From contig JADJGA010000008.1 in the NCBI GenBank assembly GCA_016708265.1, positions 1 through 64,000 of the forward strand: a stretch of 64,000 nucleotides of DNA, given 5' to 3'. Shown in pieces: positions 55,784 to 64,000 of this stretch (within the stretch, counting starts at the first letter, position 1; each line of letters begins with the position of its first letter). Position numbers and translations under genes: made by a program. This DNA comes from Saprospiraceae bacterium (GTDB lineage: Bacteria; Bacteroidota; Bacteroidia; Chitinophagales; Saprospiraceae). Below the pieces are notes generated by a model. The model was not told the origin of the DNA, did not search any database, and saw nothing but the letters and a program-made list of their open reading frames with translations.

Positions 55784-58145
55784 TATCAGTGAAATGTCAT
55801 TAAAAAAGAAAATTATAGTTTTTGCCATAATTGTTTTTGGCATTGCATATCTCTTTTCATTACCTGAACCTTTGTTTAAATCTCCCACAAGTACAATTGT
55901 TTACAGCAAAAAAGGAAATCTGATAGGCGCACATATCGCTGCTGATGGTCAGTGGAGGTTCAAACCAGGCCATCCTGTTCCTGAAAGGATAGAAAAGTCC
56001 ATAATAGCATTTGAAGACAAAAGGTTTTATTACCATCCCGGAGTAGATATACTGAGGGTTGGTGCAGCCGCAGTCCAGAATATCAGAAAAGGTAGGTTTG
56101 TCAGCGGGGCAAGTACTATTTCAATGCAGGTTATAAGGATTTCGAGAAAAAATCCGTCAAGGAATTTTTTCAATAAAATACTTGAAATGATCCTGGCAAC
56201 CAGGCTTGAACTCAGATATTCCAAAAGATCAATTCTTCGTCTGTATGCAGCCAATGCACCATATGGAGGCAATGTAGTGGGATTTGAAGCCGCTTCCTGG
56301 AGATATTTTGGTTTACCACCCGGGCAGCTCTCATGGGCTCAGTCTGCAACCCTGGCAGTTTTGCCAAACAGTCCGGCTCTTATACATCCCGGGAGCAACA
56401 GGAATCTGTTACTCAAAAAAAGAAACAAGCTGCTAAAAAAATTGTATGATCAGGAAATATTTGACAGAATGCAGTATGAACTTGCATTGACAGAAGAAAT
56501 TCCTCCAAAACCATTTCCTTTGCCTGAGCTTGCTCCACATCTTACAGATAAGATCAACATTCTGGATAATGGAGATCAGGTGACAACTTTTATTGATGAA
56601 GAACTGCAGCAGGAAGTCAGCAATATTGTTTCAATTCATCAAAAGGCTAATGAAAACAATGAAATTTTCAACTGCGCAGTTCTGGTTGTGAGAAATGAGG
56701 ATGGTGCTGTTTTATCATATATCGGAAATACTGAAGACCCTGATAAGCTTCATGATAATTATGTGGATATGATAATGGCAAACAGATCAGGAGGTAGTAT
56801 TCTTAAACCCTTGCTTTTTGTTTCAGCTTTTGAAGACGGACTGATAACTCCCTATCAGATCCTTCCTGACATACCTTTAAATATTGACGGGTTTACACCT
56901 GAAAATTTCGATTTAAAATACAGCGGAGTTGTAAGTGCTTCTGATGCTCTTTCACAATCTTTAAACGTTCCGTCAGTAATTTTGCTGAAAAATTTCGGTA
57001 TTTCCGGGATGATAAGCAGATTGAAAGATTTTGGACTGACGACCATAAATAAAGATGCTGACTATTATGGCCTTCCGTTAATCCTGGGTTCTCCAGACGT
57101 AAGATTATGGGAGCTGACAGGGGTATATTCTTCGTTTGCGAGAATACTGAATCATTACAATGAAGACGGTGGCAAATACCTTGAAAATGATATAAGGCCT
57201 CCTGAATATTCAGTAGACAAAAGCAATTCATCGAAAAAATCAAGGATTTTGGATTATGCACCTGTTTTAAGTGCAGGAGCAATTTACCAGTTATTTGAAA
57301 TAATGACTGAACTGAGAAGGCCTGATGAAGAAGGAGACTGGCAGGAATTTTCATCATCAAAAAAAATTGCCTGGAAAACCGGAACTTCATATGGACTTAA
57401 AGATGCATGGAGCATAGGTGTATCGAAAAATTATACAGTTGGTGTATGGGTTGGCAACAGCAATGGAAAAGGAAGGCCCGGTCTGATTGGTGCAAAAATT
57501 GCTGCACCCATACTTTTTGATGTATTTGGAAAACTGAGCAATGATGCTTGGTTCGCTACTCCACATGACGACCTCAGAGAGGCTCTTGTTTGCAGTGAAT
57601 CAGGTTTCCTGTTTTCAGAAAATTGCGAATATGCTGATACAGTTTTGATAACCAGATCAGGAAATAAGCTTTCAACATGCCCCTATCACAGGACAATTCT
57701 GACCGACAATAGCGGTGAATTTCTTATTCATGAACAATGCAGCAATATGGAAAACACACAATTATCCAAAAGATTTGTACTGCCTCCTACTCAGGAATAT
57801 TACTACAGAATAAAAAATCCCTCCTACAGGGGTATGCCATCAGATTTTTTACCTTGTTCCGGTTCTGATATTACAATTCACAAGTCTATGGAATTTATTT
57901 ATCCCAATAAATCTACGAAAGTTATTATTCCTAAGGATTTTGACGGGAAAAAGGGCCGTGTCATATTTAAGATTGCGCATTCTGACCCGAAATCCAAAGT
58001 ATTCTGGCACATCGATGATAAATTCTTGAAATCTACTGTTGAATTTCACAATATTGAGGTGCTGATCGGCCCCGGCAAACATTTGCTCTCAGCTACTGAT
58101 GATAAAGGTTATCAGATATTCAGGCAATTTGAAGTTTTGTATTGA
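55770..58145 (+). CDS. pbpC: Penicillin-binding protein 1C
   Basis: Membrane anchor about 13-31. GT51 transglycosylase domain with FEDKRFYYHPGVD (catalytic Glu82) and GASTISMQ. Transpeptidase domain with SILK (Ser343, Lys346), SLN (397-399) and KTGTS (536-540). C-terminal PbpC-type domain with SGFLFSENC and CPYHRTI. A bifunctional peptidoglycan synthase. 791 residues, all catalytic motifs present. Overlaps the upstream ABC gene by 14 bases. Confidence 0.95.
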   Translation: MRFINISEMSLKKKIIVFAIIVFGIAYLFSLPEPLFKSPTSTIVYSKKGNLIGAHIAADGQWRFKPGHPVPERIEKSIIAFEDKRFYYHPGVDILRVGAAAVQNIRKGRFVSGASTISMQVIRISRKNPSRNFFNKILEMILATRLELRYSKRSILRLYAANAPYGGNVVGFEAASWRYFGLPPGQLSWAQSATLAVLPNSPALIHPGSNRNLLLKKRNKLLKKLYDQEIFDRMQYELALTEEIPPKPFPLPELAPHLTDKINILDNGDQVTTFIDEELQQEVSNIVSIHQKANENNEIFNCAVLVVRNEDGAVLSYIGNTEDPDKLHDNYVDMIMANRSGGSILKPLLFVSAFEDGLITPYQILPDIPLNIDGFTPENFDLKYSGVVSASDALSQSLNVPSVILLKNFGISGMISRLKDFGLTTINKDADYYGLPLILGSPDVRLWELTGVYSSFARILNHYNEDGGKYLENDIRPPEYSVDKSNSSKKSRILDYAPVLSAGAIYQLFEIMTELRRPDEEGDWQEFSSSKKIAWKTGTSYGLKDAWSIGVSKNYTVGVWVGNSNGKGRPGLIGAKIAAPILFDVFGKLSNDAWFATPHDDLREALVCSESGFLFSENCEYADTVLITRSGNKLSTCPYHRTILTDNSGEFLIHEQCSNMENTQLSKRFVLPPTQEYYYRIKNPSYRGMPSDFLPCSGSDITIHKSMEFIYPNKSTKVIIPKDFDGKKGRVIFKIAHSDPKSKVFWHIDDKFLKSTVEFHNIEVLIGPGKHLLSATDDKGYQIFRQFEVLY

Positions 58146-58149
58146 GTCA

Positions 58150-59028
58150 CTACCTTCCCATTTTTAGGATACTGAGGATTCCCTTATAAATCTTAATATC
58201 TGCACTACCATCAAAGAACAAAGGTTCACCATCTACATGATACATATTATAATAAGTTTCAAGAGTAAAATCTTTATCAAGACTGAGATAATCTATATAT
58301 CTTGATTGTTTAATTTTGCCTGTGAACATATTGGAAACAAAGATGGGATAATAATATAAGGGGAAAGGTTTTACAAGAACCAGATCCAATTTTCTGCTCT
58401 GAGCATGTGCCTTTGGTGCTATTAAGGCATTATTGCCAAACTGTCTCGTATTTGCCATAGTAACCATTGAATATTCACCTTCAATCTTATCTTTACCAAA
58501 ACTTATCTTTACATGCATAGGTTTAAACTTAGTCAGACACTGAAGAGTAGCAATTCCATAATTAAAGAATCCCCTTCCCTTTCTTCCTGCAAATGTATGA
58601 GCTACGAAAGCATCAAATCCAATCCCTGCAACGTTAATAAATTTTCTGCCATTTATCTCCATCCCGTCTGCCATAAATGAGTCACCTTTATCCAATGCCT
58701 TCTGAAGTTTGAAAAGATCAGTAGTAAAGCCGTTCTCACGTGCGAATCCATTTCCTGATCCAATAGGTATAATAGCCAGAATTTTATCCTTCCTGCCAAA
58801 CAGGTAAGATGCAGCCAGGTTGATTGCTCCGTCTCCCCCTGCCATAACAAAAACCTTATACTTTTCAAGGTTATTATCTATAAACTCTTGAAACCTGACA
58901 ATGCTGTCAGAAATAAAAATATTGTAATCGGGATTGAGTTTACGGATTTTCCGGATCACATACTGAGGTTTCCTTTTACCGGAATGCGGGTTTATAATAA
59001 AAATTATTTCTTCAGCCTTAAATTCCAT
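58150..59028 (-). CDS. Diacylglycerol kinase-family lipid kinase
   Basis: DAGK catalytic domain: INPHSGKRKPQYVIRKI, FVMAGGDGAINLAAS (GGDG ATP-binding), IPIGSGNGFARENG, INVAGIGFDAFVAHTFAG. C-terminal part with DGEPLFFDGSADIKI. It may phosphorylate diacylglycerol, sphingosine or a related lipid. 292 residues, usual for the bacterial family. Convergent with pbpC with only 4 bases between. Confidence 0.9.
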   Translation of the reverse strand: MEFKAEEIIFIINPHSGKRKPQYVIRKIRKLNPDYNIFISDSIVRFQEFIDNNLEKYKVFVMAGGDGAINLAASYLFGRKDKILAIIPIGSGNGFARENGFTTDLFKLQKALDKGDSFMADGMEINGRKFINVAGIGFDAFVAHTFAGRKGRGFFNYGIATLQCLTKFKPMHVKISFGKDKIEGEYSMVTMANTRQFGNNALIAPKAHAQSRKLDLVLVKPFPLYYYPIFVSNMFTGKIKQSRYIDYLSLDKDFTLETYYNMYHVDGEPLFFDGSADIKIYKGILSILKMGR

Positions 59029-59196
59029 ATAAATTATTCAGAAATCATTTGAGTTTTGAAATTCAAAATTAAGAAAAATACTTTAATTGTTCCGAAATTC
59101 ACAGTAAGCATTCACCAAAAATCTGCATATTTCCTGTTTTTCAGCAGGAAAATCAAAGAAAAAGATATTTATCGATCAATTATCAGATAAATATAT

Positions 59197-59204
59197 TACC
59201 TTTG
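59197..59204 (+). promoter_or_regulatory. -7 element TACCTTTG with a ~360-base leader before the DEAD-box helicase
   Basis: TACCTTTG fits TAnnTTTG. The start codon is about 360 bases downstream (ATG 59562), leaving an unusually long, AT-rich leader. The leader holds no other gene. DEAD-box helicase mRNAs in bacteria often have long regulated leaders. The 59029-59519 gap otherwise shows nothing. Confidence 0.45.
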
Positions 59205-59561
59205 CAATTCGAATAAATGATGCACTGTTAAACTGATTTGTCACTTTTTAATTCTTTTCCATTTTATTTTTTTGGTTTTTAAATATCCAACATTAAAATG
59301 AGTTAAATGTGGAAAATGCATTTTAATTACATTTTAATTTTATAAAGCATCCTTCAATTCACAGATTTATAACACTTTAAAGGCAACAATGAGAAAAAAA
59401 AGCAATTAATATGAAGATGTACATCTTTTAAGCTATCCTTAAAATAATAAACATTGCTTTCCCCTGATAAATGATAACAGACTTTTGTAAACCGCTGTAA
59501 AAAGCTTGTCTATAAATTAATGCCTTTAAATATTAAAAACACTTTAATCTTAAACAAAAAA

Positions 59562-60890
59562 ATGACGTTTCAATCACTAAATATTATTGACCCAATTCTG
59601 AGGGCAGTAAAAGAAGAAGGTTATATTTCACCTACACCGATTCAGGTACAATCAATCCCATTAGTATTAAAGGGGAAAGATCTGCTTGGATGTGCTCAAA
59701 CCGGAACAGGAAAGACCGCTGCATTTGCAATACCAATTTTGCAATTACTCAGTAAAAACAATATCCAGGATCATGGACAACAAAAAAGAAAAGTCAGATC
59801 ACTTATTGTGACTCCTACACGTGAGCTTGCGATCCAGATAGGAGAAAGTTTTCAGGCATATGGCAGACATACAAAAATAAAACACACAGTTATATTTGGA
59901 GGTGTAAATCAAAACTCCCAGACTTTAGCTCTGAGACAGGGTGTCGATGTTATCATCGCAACTTCAGGCAGGCTTCTGGACCTGATGGGTCAGGGCTTTA
60001 TAAACCTGAGCAACATTGAAATATTTGTTCTCGATGAAGCAGACAGAATGCTCGATATGGGTTTTATTCACGATATCAGAAAATTACTTACAGTACTTCC
60101 CAAAAAAAGACAATCCCTGTTCTTTTCAGCTACCATGCCACCTCAGATCATTAAGCTATCAGAAAATATTTTGTACAATCCTGAAGAAGTTTCGGTTACT
60201 CCTATATCTTCAACTGTCGATATAATACAGCAAAGAGTGATGTTTGTAGAAAAAGTTAATAAAATAAATCTTTTGCTGCAGGTATTAAAAGATCCTGAAA
60301 TAAAAACTGCTTTAGTTTTCACCCGTACTAAGCACGGTGCAGATAAACTGGTAAGATATCTTTTAAAAAACAATATCAATGCGGCAGCCATACATGGCAA
60401 TAAAGCCCAGAATGCACGGCAGAAAGCCCTGAGCAGCTTCAAGGAACAAAAAACTCGGATTTTAGTTGCAACAGATATTGCCTCGAGGGGAATAGATGTT
60501 GATAACCTCGAATATGTAATAAATTTTGAAATGCCAAATATGCCCGAGACTTATGTACACAGGATAGGAAGAACCGGAAGAGCAGGCGCAAAGGGTACAG
60601 CAATTTCTTTTTGTGATACAGAAGAAAAAGCTTATCTGCGTGATATTGAAAAACTAATATCAAAAAAAATAGATATAGATGACAATCATGATTTCGGCTC
60701 AAAAATCCTGACTTCAGAAAAACAGACACCTGCACAGGAAAAACCAAAACTGATAGTAAAGCACAGGGCACCACAAACTGAGTTAGCAGACTCAGTTCAG
60801 GGATTGGAAAGAAAATTACCGGTAAAAAACAATATTAAGTCCGATTCCGGAAATCAAAGAAAATGGTTCAGTAAAACCGGAAGAAATTAA
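59562..60890 (+). CDS. DEAD-box ATP-dependent RNA helicase (RhlE-like)
   Basis: ATG 59562 (MTFQSLNIIDPILRAV) is preferred to 59520 by fit to the Q-motif region. Motifs in order: PTPIQVQSIP, AQTGTGKTA, PTRELA, VLDEADRMLDMG, FSAT, LVFTRTKHGADKL, ATDIASRGIDV, HRIGRTGRAG. A basic, Lys/Gln-rich tail after about residue 370 probably binds RNA. RhlE-like, acting in ribosome assembly or RNA decay. 442 residues from this start. Confidence 0.93.
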   Translation: MTFQSLNIIDPILRAVKEEGYISPTPIQVQSIPLVLKGKDLLGCAQTGTGKTAAFAIPILQLLSKNNIQDHGQQKRKVRSLIVTPTRELAIQIGESFQAYGRHTKIKHTVIFGGVNQNSQTLALRQGVDVIIATSGRLLDLMGQGFINLSNIEIFVLDEADRMLDMGFIHDIRKLLTVLPKKRQSLFFSATMPPQIIKLSENILYNPEEVSVTPISSTVDIIQQRVMFVEKVNKINLLLQVLKDPEIKTALVFTRTKHGADKLVRYLLKNNINAAAIHGNKAQNARQKALSSFKEQKTRILVATDIASRGIDVDNLEYVINFEMPNMPETYVHRIGRTGRAGAKGTAISFCDTEEKAYLRDIEKLISKKIDIDDNHDFGSKILTSEKQTPAQEKPKLIVKHRAPQTELADSVQGLERKLPVKNNIKSDSGNQRKWFSKTGRN

Positions 60891-60963
60891 TAAATCAGGA
60901 TTACAGGAGTTTTATTCATAACTTCTGAATGATGATTAAAATACGATTAAGTTAATAAATGAC

Positions 60964-60990
60964 AAAGCACTTCCAAAAGGGTGCTTTTTT
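60964..60990 (+). terminator. Terminator after the helicase gene
   Basis: AAAGCAC (60964-60970) pairs with GTGCTTT (60981-60987), followed by T6. Confidence 0.8.
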
Positions 60991-61078
60991 ATTTTTACGG
61001 AATAAATGTATTAAATAAATATCCTATTTAATAATATATTTCGTATCTTTACTTTTATTTAACTTTAATTAAATCACA

Positions 61079-61189
61079 ATGGCAAAAAGTCTGGATACAA
61101 AAAAGTCGGTTAAAAAAGAACCGGCAAAAACTCCTAAAGAAAAAAAAGCTGCCAAACGCGCAAAGAAAAATAATCCTAAAAAGGATTAA
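61079..61189 (+). CDS. Tiny lysine-rich protein, 36 aa
   Basis: ATG 61079 to TAA 61189: MAKSLDTKKSVKKEPAK, then TPKEKKAAKRAKKNNPKKD. About 40 percent Lys/Arg with Ala and Pro, like histone-tail or ribosome-associated basic peptides. A TATCTTTA element (61044-61051) resembles a -7 box 27 bases before it. Small basic proteins of this type are conserved in Bacteroidota. Binding nucleic acid is a guess from composition. Confidence 0.6.
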   Translation: MAKSLDTKKSVKKEPAKTPKEKKAAKRAKKNNPKKD

Positions 61190-61253
61190 TACTGATTTGA
61201 CAATAAATTGTCTTACCTGACAATCTTTTTTATTATTCCCGCTGTCCAAAGTT

Positions 61254-61417
61254 TCCAAAACTTCGGACAAATATTAACTATTATCGTACACTTTTTTAAA
61301 TCAAAAGTAAATAATCTTTATTTTTTCAAAATATTTGTGTGAAATTATATTGATAAAAATACCTGATCAAATTGATTCATATGCGTCGTAAGTTATGCAA
61401 ACTTATGACAATGGGGA
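61254..61417 (+). repeat. Direct repeat B1 (~164 bp) at one edge of the toxin/immunity locus
   Basis: Nearly identical to 63381-63537: it starts TCCAAAACTTCGGACAAAT, continues through TATTAACTATTATCGTACAC, and ends in a hairpin with arms GTAAGTT/AACTTAT around ATGCA. The rest of the 436-base gap between the small basic gene and the PoNi-like gene (61190-61625) is AT-rich and shows no gene. Confidence 0.85.
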
Positions 61418-61625
61418 TCATTAAATAAACTTGTAATATTTTCTTCATAATCCTTTTGTTTTTTTACTTTTTTTAATTTTTATAACACTTAACAACATGC
61501 ACCAACCATATCCGCAAATATCATAAGTGCTTTTGTTTCATCTTTTATATTATTTTTATTTTGAGTACAAATATATAAATAATTTATATATATTTTATTA
61601 AAAATCATGTTTTATAATATTGGGT

Positions 61626-62405
61626 TCAACTATTTGCCCTATAATAATCTACCAAATCCTTAGGATAATACTGATTATCTCTAAAGCTACTGTCATCCAG
61701 ATCCATTATTGCTACTATAGCAGCTGTCTCGAAACTCCAGTAGCCAAAATATGAAAATTTCCCTTTTTCAACAGAGTTTAAATAATTATGCCATGTTAAA
61801 TAATTAGTATGTTTATACCAATTTTGAAGATATTTTTTTAAATGTTGGCTATCAATATTTTCTACTTCTGCTTTTTTATAGATTCTTTTGAATGGCTCAT
61901 ATTTTTGAATAGAAGTCTTTGCATAAAGTTTTTTATTCAGATGACCTAATATATAAAGCAACAATTTATCGTCAATATTCCCCTTTTCAATAAGGTTATG
62001 CAATATATCAATCTCATTTTTTGAAACTTTCAATAATGTTGCAAATGATAACATCCATAGCATATAACAATAATCATTTATCCAATAAAAATCATATATT
62101 TTTGTTGGCCGTCCCATTTTAAATTTGACAACAGAATCATCCCAACCATCTTCCATGTATTTAAGCACTTTGGGAAATTCCTCTTTTAATTCATTCATCG
62201 AATCTCCCCTGCTGTACTTGGCAATCAATATTTCAAATGACTCATAAAATAATCCATTTTTCACACCTGGAATATTCTCTTTTTGGTATTTTTCAATTAA
62301 TAAACCATCTAATCTATAATTTATTAATTCATTAAGTGAATCAATCTTTTTATCAAAATAATCATTTTGTGTTATATTTTTATCTCTCATTTTAAACAAT
62401 TTCAA
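61626..62405 (-). CDS. PoNi-like immunity protein (DUF1910-DUF1911), 259 aa
   Basis: Residues about 10-130 match DUF1910 (YESFEILIAKYSRGDSM, LKEEFPKVLKYMEDGW). Residues about 140-255 match DUF1911 (LLLYILGHLNKKLY, FGYWSFETAAIVAIMDLDD, YYPKDLVDYYR). This pair forms PoNi, the cytosolic antidote that binds PoNe-type DNase toxins. The frame is intact while the toxin beside it is broken, as expected of an orphan immunity gene kept against kin attack. Overlaps the upstream small gene by 14 bases. Confidence 0.82.
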   Translation of the reverse strand: MKLFKMRDKNITQNDYFDKKIDSLNELINYRLDGLLIEKYQKENIPGVKNGLFYESFEILIAKYSRGDSMNELKEEFPKVLKYMEDGWDDSVVKFKMGRPTKIYDFYWINDYCYMLWMLSFATLLKVSKNEIDILHNLIEKGNIDDKLLLYILGHLNKKLYAKTSIQKYEPFKRIYKKAEVENIDSQHLKKYLQNWYKHTNYLTWHNYLNSVEKGKFSYFGYWSFETAAIVAIMDLDDSSFRDNQYYPKDLVDYYRANS

Positions 62406-62801
62406 AAAATGGAAGTATATCTTCCGTGATCATTTCCTTTAGATAGGGAAATAGCCTATCAATATCTAATTTCTCTGTCAATTCAATACTTGACAGATCG
62501 TGTCTTCTTGATGAATTATGAATAGTTATTAAAAGATAGTTTAAATTGTATTTCTTATAATACTTTTCAAGAATACTTTCAACCTTGAATAATGAAAAGT
62601 TTCCCGATATGGCTTCATTCAAATAAAAACTACCAGGGTAAACATTATACGGGAGAAATATCCTTTTAACATTTCCATTTGTTTCTTTTTTTTCTAAAGT
62701 GAAAACTCCAGCACCTACGCTAATGGGCTTATAATCATTTAAATCAAGCTTTTCAGCAATTAATCCTATTAAATCTTTTTACTAATACGTTGCTTTTCCA
62801 T
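62392..62801 (-). pseudogene. Small gene between toxin and immunity gene, one frameshift
   Basis: ATG 62801 reads MEKQRISKK then stops. One base inserted near 62777 would join it to a long open frame (DLIGLIAEKLDLNDYKPISV onward) that ends FPYLKEMITEDILPFFEIV at 62392. From the first in-frame ATG, the open part starts at 62622. Rebuilt length about 137 residues, cytosolic, acidic end. It may be an accessory or second immunity protein of the PoNe/PoNi unit; I do not recognise the family. Confidence 0.5.
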
Positions 62802-62853
62802 AATCAAATATTCATATTATCAAATCCGGATACATCATTTCCATTTTCAGTAT

Positions 62854-63368
62854 CTAAATTTTAATCCACTTGGTATTTTGATTGATTTTTGTACCTTGAG
62901 TCAATTTAATATTGGTTGGATTGTCAATTCCCTTGTTTCCTTACTAATACTCCTTATTTCCATGATTTTGCCCTCTACCTTTATTTTGAGGTGTTGTAGG
63001 TTTTGTTTTTTGTTGCAACTTATTCTCTATTACAATAAAATCGTCAACAATATCTTTTCCATATACATCTTTTCCCCATTTTACATAGACCTGATCAGCA
63101 ATAAAATAATCTACTACACGGCCACTGGGCAAAGTTACCGGATCTATTTTAATTGCACCTGTGAGTACATATCATAATCGTCTAAATCTATGGTGTTACC
63201 AAATTCCTTTTTTATTTTATCTTTCAAATCTTTATATATCTCTGATGTCCTGACTTTTAATCCCTCGAGTATAACTTCCTGTTCAAATTTTTTACCATAT
63301 TTTAACCATTTCCAGAAAGCTTTATCACCTGTTTTTGAACTTCCCCTTCTGTCCGAAGTTTCCGTCAT
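62854..63368 (-). pseudogene. PoNe-like nuclease toxin fragment, 5'-truncated and frameshifted
   Basis: Starting near 63368, KAFWKWLKYGKKFEQEVILE to YDMYSQVQL is followed, after a one-base loss at about 63140, by TLPSGRVVDYFIADQVYV and DDFIVIENKLQQKTKP. The order D-Y-F...E-N-K fits a PD-(D/E)xK nuclease core as in PoNe. A further shift gives a tail (NKGIDNPTNIKLTQG) ending at 62854. No start or delivery domain remains: its 5' end falls just before repeat B2. Adjacent DUF1910/1911 gene supports the toxin call. Confidence 0.7.
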
Positions 63369-63380
63369 AATACGGACAAA

Positions 63381-63537
63381 TCCAAAACTTCGGACAAATA
63401 TTAACTATTATCGTACACTTTTAAATCAAAGTAAATAATATTATTTTTTCAAAATATTTGTGAAATTATATTGATAAAAATGCCCGATCAAATTGATTCA
63501 TATGCCTCGTAGTTATGCAAACTTACGACAGCGAGGA
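63381..63537 (+). repeat. Direct repeat B2 (~157 bp), other edge of the toxin/immunity locus
   Basis: Second copy of 61254-61417, in the same orientation. It ends in a stronger hairpin (CCTCG...CGAGG enclosing GTAGTT/AACTTAC, about 63505-63537). Together with B1 it encloses about 2 kb. Confidence 0.85.
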
Positions 63538-63570
63538 ATATTTTTAAATATAAATATATTATTATTATTT

Positions 63571-64000
63571 TTACTCCCTTTCAAATATATGCAGCATTTG
63601 CCTGCTGTCCATCACAAACAGATATGGGTCAAAGTATTTCATTGCCTGTCCGGCAGGAAAACTGACTCCGGGTTCTTCATGTATCCATCAAACCTGTGAG
63701 TAATGGTATTGAATGCACCTATCTTCCCTTTTTCCAGTCAGTGGTGATGATATGGTCACCAACAAGAACATAATTATTTCTTTGGCTTTCTATTCCAATT
63801 TCCTCTTCAAAATATTCTTTTTTATCAAAAATATCCAGCGTTTTACCAGTTCTGATATCAGTTTTAACATAACCTGAAGTCAATGAATGCAAAACCCCAA
63901 GCGATTGATCTATAATATCAAAATCGGGGATTGCCTTTCTTTTCCACACCATTTCTCCATTCTCCGTATTGATACCTATCATATAATCTTCCCCAATACC
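63571..64000 (-). pseudogene. Propeller-type (PQQ-like) protein fragment, frameshifted, runs off the window
   Basis: The frame is open at the window edge. Beta-propeller-like strands: MIGINTENGEMVWKRKA, VKTDIRTGKTLDIFDKK, YVLVGDHIITTDW. It stops at 63719; a one-base shift continues with GAFNTITHRFDGYMKNPES and another with KYFDPYLFVMDSRQMLHIF, ending at 63571. Similar propeller proteins occur as immunity-like proteins in toxin clusters; that role here is inference only. Confidence 0.5.

Overview
The window looks like chromosomal DNA of a gliding or type IX secretion (T9SS)-bearing member of the Bacteroidota. It is AT-rich. Several genes have -7 promoter elements of the Bacteroidota TAnnTTTG type. 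It carries porU, porV, gldJ and a PorP/SprF gene, and one protein has a T9SS C-terminal sorting domain. The genus cannot be resolved from sequence alone. All family names below rest on motif recognition, not on database searches.

Bases 1-15,700 are an accessory region full of decayed genes. There is a broken ABC-2 permease and a broken short-chain dehydrogenase, with imperfect copies of one repeat before and after the dehydrogenase. A broken HNH nuclease, several unknown secreted or lipoprotein genes and a frameshifted TPR gene follow. Bases 9,853-14,753 have the architecture of an integron cassette array: three consecutive units each start with a GTT-type core, and the site at each unit's far end starts with the reverse complement of that core (one base differs in the first unit). 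Two of the sites are palindromes of 58 and 130 bp. Cassette I carries a duplicated-domain T9SS cargo. Cassette II holds an inverted, decayed IS91-like element with a tyrosine recombinase and a Y2 transposase. Cassette III carries a broken DUF3644/HEPN-like gene. No integron integrase is visible.

Bases 15,700-19,650 hold a strictly 42-bp-periodic repeat block, a less AT-rich orphan gene, an AT-rich desert, a membrane protein, tRNA-Pro(GGG) and short tandem repeats.

Bases 19,666-61,190 are an intact, dense core. It contains two surface peptidase-MA/propeller proteins (one catalytically dead), an HtrA protease, a fused glycosyltransferase, recR, an OmpA-family protein, a degenerate ureohydrolase-fold protein and murF. 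Next come gldJ, PorP/SprF, porU and porV; PorU and PorV form the T9SS attachment machinery at the cell surface. After these come acyl-CoA synthetase, fabF, rnc, a glucosaminidase, DUF3109, a metallophosphoesterase, an M64 peptidase, an ECF sigma/FecR/porin set, a double ABC ATPase, pbpC, a diacylglycerol-kinase-like gene, a DEAD-box helicase and a tiny lysine-rich protein.

Bases 61,254-64,000 are again accessory: a PoNi-like immunity gene and a broken PoNe-like nuclease toxin between two ~160-bp direct repeats, then a decayed propeller fragment. Frameshifts are confined to the two accessory ends and are absent from the core, which argues for real gene decay rather than poor sequence.
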